From Terriglobia bacterium (lineage in GTDB: Bacteria > Acidobacteriota > Terriglobia > Bryobacterales > Bryobacteraceae), in the NCBI GenBank assembly GCA_020073305.1, contig JAIQFK010000009.1:1-64000 (forward strand): a DNA stretch of 64,000 nucleotides, given 5' to 3'. The notes beneath the pieces are model-generated. The model saw only the letters and a program-made list of their open reading frames with translations. It made no database searches and was not told where the DNA came from. Both the position numbers and the translations under genes were made by a program. Position 1 is the first letter of the stretch, and each line of letters begins with the position of its first letter. This document shows, piece after piece, positions 43,329-52,100 of the stretch.

Positions 43329-44300
43329 ATGCCTCCGCCTATGATCACAGTCTCCGTGGTAATCGTCACTTACAATCGGTCGTCGATTTGCCAGGAGACT
43401 GTCTCTCAGTTCTTACCTTTGCTCGGCGACGAAGTCGAACTCGTTGTCGTGGACCAGGGGCCTGGAGAACAATTGCAGGATTATTGCAGAAACGAAGCAT
43501 CGCATAGCCCGCAGTTGCGGCATATTCGCTTGACCAAACCTGGCACGACCAGGGCGCGCAACGCTGGCATTCAATCAGCGAGAGGCTCCATCATTCTGTT
43601 TGTCGATGATGATGTAATCCCGTATCCCGACTTGATCCATGCTCACCTGGATGCTTATCGGGATCCGACTGTTGGTGCGGTGGCCGGGCGCATCATAGAA
43701 GGAGACGACGACCGCATTCACCCGGTTGACCCGCGGGCCCTGGATCCTCGCTATGGGTGGCTATTCACTCGATTTTGCTACGATCGTCCCGTAGATTTGA
43801 TGACTGCTCGAGGGTGTAATATGTCGGTGCGTCGCCAGATTCTGGTCAGCATTGGTGGCTTCGACACGCAGTTTAGCCCTCCCATGTTCTTTCGCGAAGA
43901 ATCGGACGTGAGTCTTCGTGTCATCCGCGCTGGATATCGCCTGCGTTACATTCCTACGGCTACTCTAATTCACCTCTCGCATTCAACCGGAGGAACCCGG
44001 AGTGTCACTCCTACTCGCGGCACGATTAAGGCGGAGTTGGCGATGTACCGCCGTTTGTTTCTTCATCTGAGAGATGATCTGTATTTTCAGGCGAAACATT
44101 TTCGGCTCAGCGAGCAAGCCTACACCGTGGCCAAGACTTACCGGGATTATGTCGGTTTGTCCCGCTGGCCTTGGCGCCTGCTGGCAAAGAATCTCTGCTT
44201 TGTATTCGCTTTCTGTCAGGCGCAGTTGCGCGCCGCGCGCTCGCGTCCGCCATATTTTGACGATGCGCTCGTTTCACGCTCGGAGGTGGGAACACAGTAA
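43329..44300 (+). CDS. GT2-family glycosyltransferase
   Basis: A 323-residue GT-A enzyme. VSVVIVTYNRSSICQETVS opens the domain, VVVDQGPGEQLQDY is the first acidic loop, SIILFVDDDVIPYPDLI carries the DxD motif, and FFREESDVSLRVIRAGYRL has the ED catalytic base region of GT2 (Glyco_tranf_2_3-type). GGGAG lies 11 bases upstream of the ATG. A rho-independent terminator follows. Acceptor and donor are unknown. Confidence 0.88.
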   Translation: MPPPMITVSVVIVTYNRSSICQETVSQFLPLLGDEVELVVVDQGPGEQLQDYCRNEASHSPQLRHIRLTKPGTTRARNAGIQSARGSIILFVDDDVIPYPDLIHAHLDAYRDPTVGAVAGRIIEGDDDRIHPVDPRALDPRYGWLFTRFCYDRPVDLMTARGCNMSVRRQILVSIGGFDTQFSPPMFFREESDVSLRVIRAGYRLRYIPTATLIHLSHSTGGTRSVTPTRGTIKAELAMYRRLFLHLRDDLYFQAKHFRLSEQAYTVAKTYRDYVGLSRWPWRLLAKNLCFVFAFCQAQLRAARSRPPYFDDALVSRSEVGTQ

Positions 44301-44326
44301 ACCCGCAGTCAGAATCCCAAAGCTAA

Positions 44327-44353
44327 GCCGGAGCTGTGAGGCTTCGGCGTTTT
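44327..44353 (+). terminator. Rho-independent terminator
   Basis: Hairpin GCCGGAGC-TGTGAG-GCTTCGGC (44327-44348, one G-T pair) followed by GTTTT at 44349-44353. It lies 27 bp after the GT2 stop, between convergent genes, and fits termination of the plus-strand unit. Confidence 0.65.
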
Positions 44354-44393
44354 CCTCCTCACACTGGTCGTTCCGTCCCCCTAGCTCTCCTGG

Positions 44394-46628
44394 CTACCAG
44401 GTACAATTCACCTCGTATGTTCCCGGATTACAGACCGCATTCTTCATGGCGTCCCACTTGGTGTAGTTGGGCCACATTTTCTTAGCCCACGCAATGATCT
44501 GGTCGGTCAGTGTTGAACTGACGCCAAGATGGATGAATCGGGGAATCATGAAGGCAGTGGTGTTCGCAAATCCTGCCGTGCCGTTTCCCCGGATGTCGGG
44601 GTTGGTTGGGTCGGGAATCTGCGTCGCCGTCGCCCAGTTGCCGGTATAGAACTGCTGGGGCGTGAAGGAACTGACCTTGTTAAACCAGAGTTGCAGGTAG
44701 GCTTGCATCACATTGGTGCGGTCTGTGGGGGACATTTTGCTGGACCATTTTGTTACCGCCTGTTCCACCAGTCTGTGTGGGTCATTGTAATTTGGTGACC
44801 AGCCGAAATTGCCCTTCTCCGGACCCGCGCCGAATTCCGAACCTTGCAAGGCCTTGATGAGCCACTCTGCCTCCAATAGGCTTTGGGGCGAATTGGGTTT
44901 GATGAACCAGGTGAACCCATCGATATGGTCGTACACATAAGGAAAATCTGCTGTGCTCCCCGTAGGAATCCCCGTGCCCCGGTTGTTGCCGGCGTTGAGA
45001 ATCAACTGCACTTGATACCAGATCTGCGCCATGTAATTAAGGGCGGCATCCGATCCATTGCCGATCACGCCCGGGGGGACACCCTCCATACCCGGTGATA
45101 CAAAAAAGGGCAGCGGAGAGTACCAGGCGCGGCTGTCAGCCTGAGAGCCAAAAGCAGTTTGGGCCATCCCTTCTAATCCGAACTCCTGATTGATCTCCCA
45201 ATTCTTGACCATTGCCCACATGCCGAGGGATATGATCGAGTTAAGGTATTGAGGAGTCTTCCAGGCTGGATCGGTTTGCACCTTCAACACGCTGTTGTGG
45301 AAGTTTACGTAGTAGAGTTGCCATGTCCATATATTGAGTTTCTGTCGCGAATAAGACGTTGGATCATTGGCGACTAGCCCGGCACGGATGGTTTCGTAGT
45401 TGGTGTACACGATGTTGCTGAGAAAAGAATTTCCCCACGCATCCACGGGATGTACCGAGGGTAGCCACATGTTCCAGTCCGGCATTTGCATCGTAATGGG
45501 CACTTCACGAGCACTCAGACTGGTGGTGGCCGCCCAGTTCGCCGTGCTGCCGGCAGGCATCAAGTATGGCAGCATGTCGGCATCGTCCTGTAGTACTGCG
45601 CTTAGTCCCGCCCCCGCGGACCAGTCAGTTACCGGCAGTGAATCCAGGCTTGGTCCGGGTTGGTAGGGTGGGTTCCATGGCCGGCCGGGATTCGGTACAT
45701 TCAGGCTCCGGACATAACTGGCAATCTGATCTCCCTGCTGCGCCGTCAACCCATGGAACATCGAGCGCGTATGAATCGAGTTGTTGGAGTAGTTGAAGTA
45801 TTTCAGGTCGCGGCCGTCCTGGGCATGGCAGTCGGAGCAGTGAGCGAGAATCGACTGCGTGCCCGAAGACGTGGGTATCGTCAGTGGCGCCGTGCTCCAG
45901 AGCGTCTTGCCGGCAGCAATGTCGGCGGCTTGCGTGGATGGCGGTCTCCACGTATTGGGATCCTCCCACGTGAAAGCGGAAGAGGAAACCAACGCGTTGC
46001 CGTTCGCGTCCTCGACATTGAATCCCAGGATCCGGAAACCACTCACCCTTCCGTCGGTCCCATTGAACTTGAAGTTGATGGTGTTCGTTCCGGCTGTGAC
46101 CGCGCCGGACGGCAGATTCATCGTGAGCTGAAAAGTATGAAAACCCCCTCCAATGCCCCCGTAAGCATTGGCCAGCCCTAACAACGTCACCGTGGTATTG
46201 TTGATGGGCATCCAGGCCGAACTATTCACCTGCACACTAGCTTGGGTTTGATAATGCAGTCCATGGATTTGCAGCGCGAGTCGCAGGGTCCCGCTCAGGT
46301 TTGATCCCGACGGGATGTTGAAGGAAACGGTCTTGGTGGTTCCATCCAGCCCGATGACTTCGACAGGCAACTGAATCGTGCTGGCCGTCGACGGACCTGT
46401 GGCATTGCAGGTCCCTCCCAGCGCCGCGGTAATCACGCGCTGTACATCGGCAATGTCGCACTTGCCACTGCCGTCCAGGTCGCTCGAACAGGTCAACACT
46501 CCGAGGGCCTCGTTGACCATCATTTGCACGTCCGCAATATTGACGGCTCCATCTTTGTTGACGTCGCAGGGCGAAGTCTGGGCGTTAAGGCCTTGTATGA
46601 TGAAAACCAGGACTCCCAATTTCTTCAT
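44394..46628 (-). CDS. Secreted dockerin-like, Ig-like and single-heme cytochrome c protein
   Basis: A 744-residue exported protein. After a signal peptide (MKKLGVLVFIIQGLNAQ) come two dockerin-type calcium loops, DVNKDGAVNIADV (22-34) and DLDGSGKCDIADV (50-62). Residues 82-235 look like a beta-sandwich (jelly-roll) domain. One c-type heme site, CSDCH at 264-268, follows, with M293 as a possible axial ligand in the cytochrome-like MFHGLTAQQGDQIASYVRSL. The remaining 440 residues are Trp- and Tyr-rich (IWTWQLYYVNFHN, FTWFIKPN) with no family I recognise. The combination suggests a periplasmic or surface electron-transfer protein bound through dockerin-like modules. The 5' leader has several hairpins. 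The convergent partner ends 94 bp away. Confidence 0.75.
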   Translation of the reverse strand: MKKLGVLVFIIQGLNAQTSPCDVNKDGAVNIADVQMMVNEALGVLTCSSDLDGSGKCDIADVQRVITAALGGTCNATGPSTASTIQLPVEVIGLDGTTKTVSFNIPSGSNLSGTLRLALQIHGLHYQTQASVQVNSSAWMPINNTTVTLLGLANAYGGIGGGFHTFQLTMNLPSGAVTAGTNTINFKFNGTDGRVSGFRILGFNVEDANGNALVSSSAFTWEDPNTWRPPSTQAADIAAGKTLWSTAPLTIPTSSGTQSILAHCSDCHAQDGRDLKYFNYSNNSIHTRSMFHGLTAQQGDQIASYVRSLNVPNPGRPWNPPYQPGPSLDSLPVTDWSAGAGLSAVLQDDADMLPYLMPAGSTANWAATTSLSAREVPITMQMPDWNMWLPSVHPVDAWGNSFLSNIVYTNYETIRAGLVANDPTSYSRQKLNIWTWQLYYVNFHNSVLKVQTDPAWKTPQYLNSIISLGMWAMVKNWEINQEFGLEGMAQTAFGSQADSRAWYSPLPFFVSPGMEGVPPGVIGNGSDAALNYMAQIWYQVQLILNAGNNRGTGIPTGSTADFPYVYDHIDGFTWFIKPNSPQSLLEAEWLIKALQGSEFGAGPEKGNFGWSPNYNDPHRLVEQAVTKWSSKMSPTDRTNVMQAYLQLWFNKVSSFTPQQFYTGNWATATQIPDPTNPDIRGNGTAGFANTTAFMIPRFIHLGVSSTLTDQIIAWAKKMWPNYTKWDAMKNAVCNPGTYEVNCTW

Positions 46629-47248
46629 TCGTCTGATTTCTCCTCAGCACACCACAACAAAAAGAATTCGAATCAGTCGATCTAAAGCCGAGCCTGCGGA
46701 TCGGCAAAAATTGCGGTTTTTCCAGGTAATGATTCTAGCTACCTGAACTCCGCAGTTCTAGATTGTCCATGGAGAGGAAAATTCTGCTCACCTGGACTGC
46801 TAACTCTGCTTTTTACTTTTGTTAGTAGCGCGAGGTGGAGGTTGGCTGGGCGCCATGCGCGAAACCTCCAGAGAGGCTGGGCACTCTGGAGCGGTCACAA
46901 GACCATTCGCGCCAGAGGCGTCAGCGATCTAACAAAGCATACCAGAAAGTGTCGTTCCAGGGGGCGTTTTTTCAACTTTATTTGGGTGCCCCCCTTGGTG
47001 CTCCGCAAGCGATTTGTCCTGAGTGAGTTCCGCTCGCCCGACGATTCTGGACGGAGGAGTTCGGTCGGAACGCTGTCCAACGTAAGCGCTATCGGCTCGG
47101 TGACAAGGCTCCGCGAAATTTGTTTGCCTGAGCCATATAGGGTTAGCGGGTGGGACGATGCGTTGACGCTATTCCCTGGCATGTAGATTCGGAGGCGAAG
47201 GTTGGCGCGCGTTTTCAACCACATCCGTGAAAAAAAGTGGGGGCTCTA
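46629..47248. other. 620-bp intergenic region with several predicted RNA hairpins
   Basis: No supported protein gene lies here; open frames at 46835-47186 lack any family signal. On the minus strand the leader of the cytochrome gene holds four hairpins in 46686-46758: GAACT/AGTTC, CAGGTA/TACCTG, AAAAA/TTTTT and GCCGATCC/GGCTCGGC. At 46837-46912 a second structured block contains two mutually exclusive pairings: GGAGGTT (46837-46843) with AACCTCC (46863-46869), or GCGCGAA (46857-46863) with TTCGCGC (46906-46912) around CTCCAGAG/CTCTGGAG. The word GGCTGGGC occurs twice (46844-46851, 46875-46882). Function unknown; an attenuator or riboswitch-like leader is possible. Confidence 0.5.
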
Positions 47249-48262
47249 ATGACTCGAAAGAGATTGGGGAGAATATTCTGCCTTACCGGCAGCTTGGTCT
47301 GGGCCGTTCGACCGCTGACACCGCAGGTCAATTCTGGTGGCGTTGTCGCGGCGCCCTCGGCGGTCGTCGACTTCACCAACGCTGGTCAAACGATTCCGGC
47401 ACGAAAGCAGGCCTCGGATCCTGGAACCTGCACCTTGGGAGAGAACTATTTCAATACGACTACAGGCGTCCTGAAGGTCTGCACGGCGACGAACACGTGG
47501 ACCAACTACGCTCCTCCCGCCGGCGCCAGTGGCGGCATTCCGTACTATTCGTCCGCAAACAGCACAGCCTCGTCCAGCACCCTCAGCGCCAACAGCGTAG
47601 TCATCGGCGGAGGCGCTGGCGCGGCGCCCAAAACAACGGGTGTGACCATCGATGCGTCAAATAACATTTCCACTTCAGGCACCCTAACCACCGGTTTGGC
47701 CGGCAGCGCTCACGGCAAACTCGCGTTGGGGGAATTGCCATCCAACGGCGCCACGACGGCGGGCTGGGAAGCTCCCGACCTGGTAACAAGCTCACTCTCG
47801 CTGGTTTTTCCGAACGCAAATCCGGTTGCCAACAGCTTCATGCTCTTCCCGGCTCCCACCGGCGGGCAGTCGCAGTGGTCCTGGGGCACTTTCGGAAACG
47901 GCCTGAGCGTATCGGGGGGAACGGTTTCGGCTGATTCGACGGTCGTGCTGAGCCAGGCTGCCGCGCAGGTGGGGTCGCCTTGGAAATGCACTGACGCAGG
48001 CAGCAGCGGAACCACCTACTCGTGCACCATGACTCCCTCACTCCTGGCCTACACGGACAAGCAACCGATCATTTTTACGCCCAATACATCGTGCACCGGG
48101 GGAACGACCACGCTTAACATTAATAATCTGGGAAGCAAGAACATCTATAAAAGCGACGGTACGACCTCCCCGGCGGCCAACGATTGCCGCGCGGCGCTGC
48201 CGATGTGGCTCTTCTTCGTTGGGTCTATGAACTCCGGCAGCGGCGGGTTCTTAATGCGATAG
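47249..48262 (+). CDS. Secreted phage-tail-fibre-like surface protein
   Basis: A 337-residue exported protein. I prefer ATG 47249; a GTG 12 bp upstream would add four residues. A basic, hydrophobic N-terminus (MTRKRLGRIFCLTGSLVWAV) acts as a signal peptide. The body is low in charged residues and rich in Gly, Ser, Thr and Asn. The C-terminal 90 residues (SPWKCTDAGSSGTTYSCTM...FTPNTSCTGGTTTLNINNLGSKNIYKSDG) are closely matched by the next gene and resemble repeats of bacteriophage tail proteins. It is the first of a three-gene unit (gap of 17 bp to the second). Likely a surface adhesin-type fibre; inference. Confidence 0.65.
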   Translation: MTRKRLGRIFCLTGSLVWAVRPLTPQVNSGGVVAAPSAVVDFTNAGQTIPARKQASDPGTCTLGENYFNTTTGVLKVCTATNTWTNYAPPAGASGGIPYYSSANSTASSSTLSANSVVIGGGAGAAPKTTGVTIDASNNISTSGTLTTGLAGSAHGKLALGELPSNGATTAGWEAPDLVTSSLSLVFPNANPVANSFMLFPAPTGGQSQWSWGTFGNGLSVSGGTVSADSTVVLSQAAAQVGSPWKCTDAGSSGTTYSCTMTPSLLAYTDKQPIIFTPNTSCTGGTTTLNINNLGSKNIYKSDGTTSPAANDCRAALPMWLFFVGSMNSGSGGFLMR

Positions 48263-48279
48263 TGACTGGAGAATATTGA

Positions 48280-49107
48280 ATGAGAAAAGTTCTGGTGAGT
48301 CTGGCGGTATCGAGCGCTCTCGGGCTTCCGGTACTCGGCCAACTCGTGGACCCGGGTAGTAACGGCATTGTCAAACGGACCGCACTCAATGCCACTGCCG
48401 TAGCGGTCGCAGGTACCGATTACCAGCTACCTATTGCGGCCGGTACAGGAATTGTGCTTGCCGGTGGTGTTACGGTTTCGTATGACACCGCGGTGATGCT
48501 GACCCAGGCGATGGCCCAAGCAGGGACGCCCTTCAAATGCACAGATGCCGGAGGGAGTGGCACCACCTATAGCTGCGTCATGTGGCCAGCGCTTGTCTCC
48601 TATACGGATAAGCAAATGGTCATCTTCACGCCTAATACGGCGTGTGCGGGAGGCTTGACTACACTGAATATCAACGGCCTCGGCGCCAAGCAGATTTATA
48701 AGACCGACGGAGCCACGAACCCTTCCGCGAATGACTGCCGCGCTGGCCTGCCCGCGCTGCTCCTGTACAACGCGTCTCTGAATGGCGGGAATGGAGGTTT
48801 TCAGATCGCTTCTGCCCTCACGAACTCCCTGAGTCCGCTGAGTGTGGGAAACGCCATCGCCTCCGCCGCCACCATAGCTCCCACGGCCCCACTGACACAC
48901 ATCACAGGTACAACGCAAATCACAACCATCACCGTTCCGACGCAGTTCGCACAGAGCGGCTTCGGCGGTTGCCTTCGGTTGATCCCAGACGGCGCGTGGG
49001 CGACGGGCACGACTGGCAATATCGCTCTGGCTTCTACAGCGGCGGTCTCAAAGGTCCTTGAGATGTGCTACGACAATGCGACCGCCAAGTGGTACCCGAG
49101 CTATTAA
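48280..49107 (+). CDS. Secreted phage-tail-like protein, paralog of the upstream gene
   Basis: A 275-residue exported protein with signal peptide MRKVLVSLAVSSALGLPVLG and GGAG nine bases before the ATG. Its central part (TPFKCTDAGGSGTTYSCVMWPAL...FTPNTACAGGLTTLNINGLGAKQIYKTDGATNPSANDCRAGLP) parallels the upstream protein, including four cysteines. The C-terminal 80 residues differ and end with CLRLIPDGAWATGTTGNIALA, again tail-fibre-like. It precedes the beta-helix gene by 3 bp, so co-translation is likely. Confidence 0.68.
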   Translation: MRKVLVSLAVSSALGLPVLGQLVDPGSNGIVKRTALNATAVAVAGTDYQLPIAAGTGIVLAGGVTVSYDTAVMLTQAMAQAGTPFKCTDAGGSGTTYSCVMWPALVSYTDKQMVIFTPNTACAGGLTTLNINGLGAKQIYKTDGATNPSANDCRAGLPALLLYNASLNGGNGGFQIASALTNSLSPLSVGNAIASAATIAPTAPLTHITGTTQITTITVPTQFAQSGFGGCLRLIPDGAWATGTTGNIALASTAAVSKVLEMCYDNATAKWYPSY

Positions 49108-49110
49108 CCA

Positions 49111-52100
49111 ATGACGAAAGTCGTCCTCATGGCCGTGCTTTGTGTTGCGCCCGTTTTTGGAGCCTGCACGATCTCGACATCGTCCCTGCCCGGCGCGAAT
49201 ATCACGTGGCAGCCAGCTACGAATATCTCCCAGACGATCGCCACTAGCGGATGTGCGGCTCCCAGTTTCTCGATCAGTGCTGGATCTCTGCCTCCTGGCC
49301 TTAGCCTAGCCAGCGGCACGGGAATCATCAGCGGTGTTGGCACAAACGCCGGGGCTTACCCCTTCACCGTCTCAGTCGCTGACGCGAACGGGAATCCCTC
49401 TCAGGCTTACTCTTGGACCATCACCGCAGTCTATCCTGTATTCACCTTCAGTTCCGACCACACCCAGGTCTGCGTGAACTATGGCAACGGAACGACGCAC
49501 TGCGCGTACCGACAGAACTTTCCGCCTGAGCTCCCCTCCTCTACCGGCACGATTCGCTGGGTCGATGCGAACTCGGGTTCGGACTCGAACCCCTGCTCCC
49601 AAGCAAGTCCCTGCGCGACCATCGGCCATGCCTACGGTTTGAGCGCCGCCGGAGATCTGGTGTACGTCAACCCTGGAACCTATCAGGAGCAACTGACGTT
49701 CAACGCCGCGGGAAGTGCAGGGCATCCGATCGTGGTCACCGCCTCTCCCGGCAATATGTGGCGTGCGCTCGTCAAGCGCTCCGATGCACAGATCCAAGCC
49801 AATGCAGATGTTCCGGTCATCACCATTGGGTCTTCCGGAAACTACAACACGATCAATGGTCTGCTGATCCAAGGCTCGAAGGGTTCGCAATATGGCTCGG
49901 ACATAAGTTTTCACGAGGTAGGCATCCTTGCCACCCAAGGCATGTCCGGTCTGGTCATTACCAACAACGTAACCTACAACGGCTATCATTGCGGGCTTAA
50001 GTTCGATCCCGGTGTGGCTTCCGCTCCGGCTGTGCTCGATGGAAACATATCCGTCAACAACGGCTTGACCGGAAACATCGATGACCACGGCATTTATATC
50101 TCAGTCGGGAATGCCGGCGAGCAGGGAATCACGCTCACACGGAACGTGGTGATGGACAATTCCGGAGCAGGAATTCAACTGTACGCGGGCAGCGCCGGGC
50201 CGCCCAATGCGATCGTCACCTCGAATTTTGCTTACAACAACGGGTCGTGGGGGATCATCACGAATGGCAGCAATGGCCTCTACCAGTACAACGAACTGGT
50301 GAACACCGCGCGTGGCTTGGTCTGTTTCCGAGTCGGGTGCACGGGGAACACGTTCATCGACAACCTCATGGCATTCAACGCAACCAGCAGCTATACGGAG
50401 GACACCCAAGGTGGGGTATCGCCACCTGGGCCGAACACCAACGATTACAATACCTACTACACTCAGGCTCCGTCGGGGAGCACGAACTTCGTCAGCGGCG
50501 CGCATAACCAGACCACGAATCCGAATGTACAAGCCAGCGGATCGGCAGACTACCGGCTCACGTTGACAACGCCCGTAGTGCGCAGTTTGACGAGCTTCCT
50601 GCAGCCGCTGGTTGGCGGAACGATCACGGTCACGAGCCCCACGGCTGCGAGCACACAGTCAGGCACCATCACCTTTACGTCAACGCTGCTGAATCTTCCC
50701 GCTGCTGCCGCTGTTCAGTACGTGCTGAACGATTTCGTAACGCTGGGCACGGTCCAAGGCGGCCCGATCTTCAGCTTCTCCTGGAACGCCGGCTGGGCTC
50801 TCGACGGCCCCGCGCAAGTGAAAGCCATCGCCTACGACGCGACCGGAGCGGCGATCGCGACGAGCGCGAACGTGGCTTTCCCCATCAACAATCGTGGCAA
50901 TACGGTCACCGTAAGCAGCCCGAGCGGATTCCCGAATCCCGGCACGGTGAGCGGGACTATCACCCTCACTGATAGCGGGAGCGCTGCGGGCGGGACTGTC
51001 TCCGCGACGGAGTGCACGGTTAACGGAATGGAAATCTACGGCGGCGGCGGTTACGTGAGCGGCCTCACGTTCGACACAACTGCGATCCCTAATGGCCCTG
51101 CTTATTTCGATTGCCATCATTCTCTGCCGGGCTCTGGAGATCCGGGTCACGACGTGCTGCCTCGTATCCAATTCCAATTCGCCGCCACCACGTCGAACGG
51201 CCACACGCTGATGGCGGTGCGGCCCGACATCACGGACATTGTCATGGTGGTCGGGGGACCGGCGTGCACCATCGGCTCGGTGACGGGGAGCGGTTGCGGA
51301 TCGTATCAGCTCGCGCCAGTCCTCGCGTACACGGATGGCACAACCGGATCAGGCTCATTTACCTATTCCGCGCTTCAACCCTGTGTGCCTCCCGATCCCG
51401 CCGCGCCTGCCTGGTGGAAGTTCCCTTGTACCTCCGGCTTGGCGAACCCGTTCACCAACGCCCAGGGGAACGCGGCAGCGACGGTTTCGGGCACCGGACT
51501 CATCACCGCGGTCCAGCAGGGCGAGACGTTTGCCATCATAAGTTCTGGCGGCAAAACGGCATACGTGCCTATCGCTGTGCGGCAGTACGGCACGGTTCCC
51601 CACTTCGGCAAAGACGGCACCATCCTCCATGCGTACGACCCTGCGAAATCCATTTTCCGCTCCTCCGTTTTCAATACTGGGGTGGCGGCGCTGGCCGAAA
51701 CAGCGCGAGGAGTCAACTATGGAACGGAGTATGCAAAAGCATTCACTTCTATGGAAGATGCTTTTTTCGCGAGCAGCTCGGCTCAGTGCCCGCACGCCTA
51801 CGCCAGCTTCGCGACCTGGTTGGCAGACTGGACGAATAATTTTCTGAACCCGATTACGGCAAACCTGGCATTCGCGCCAGGGGTTGGATTCATCGGCCAG
51901 ATGGACGCCTGCGGTAATCCCCAGGATCTGAACGACCTGGCTCAAGGCCCGAGCGCTTCCTGGTCGCCTTCCCCTCCCCTCACTTATGCGCTGAATCAGT
52001 TAAAAGCCCTGCCCGGGGGCTATCACGGCACCGAGATCCTGGACGAGGCCGATGCCAACAAGGCTGCCTCCAATCCGATCGCGGATTACAAGATGTCCAA

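Noticed and set aside
46835-47224. Open frames of 109-114 codons in the gap before the tail-like gene
   Set aside because: No start site signal or family match, and they cross the predicted hairpin block.
46629-47248. Cyclic-di-GMP (GEMM) riboswitch in the long gap
   Set aside because: I could not find the conserved GCAAA and tetraloop-receptor words in the expected order on either strand.
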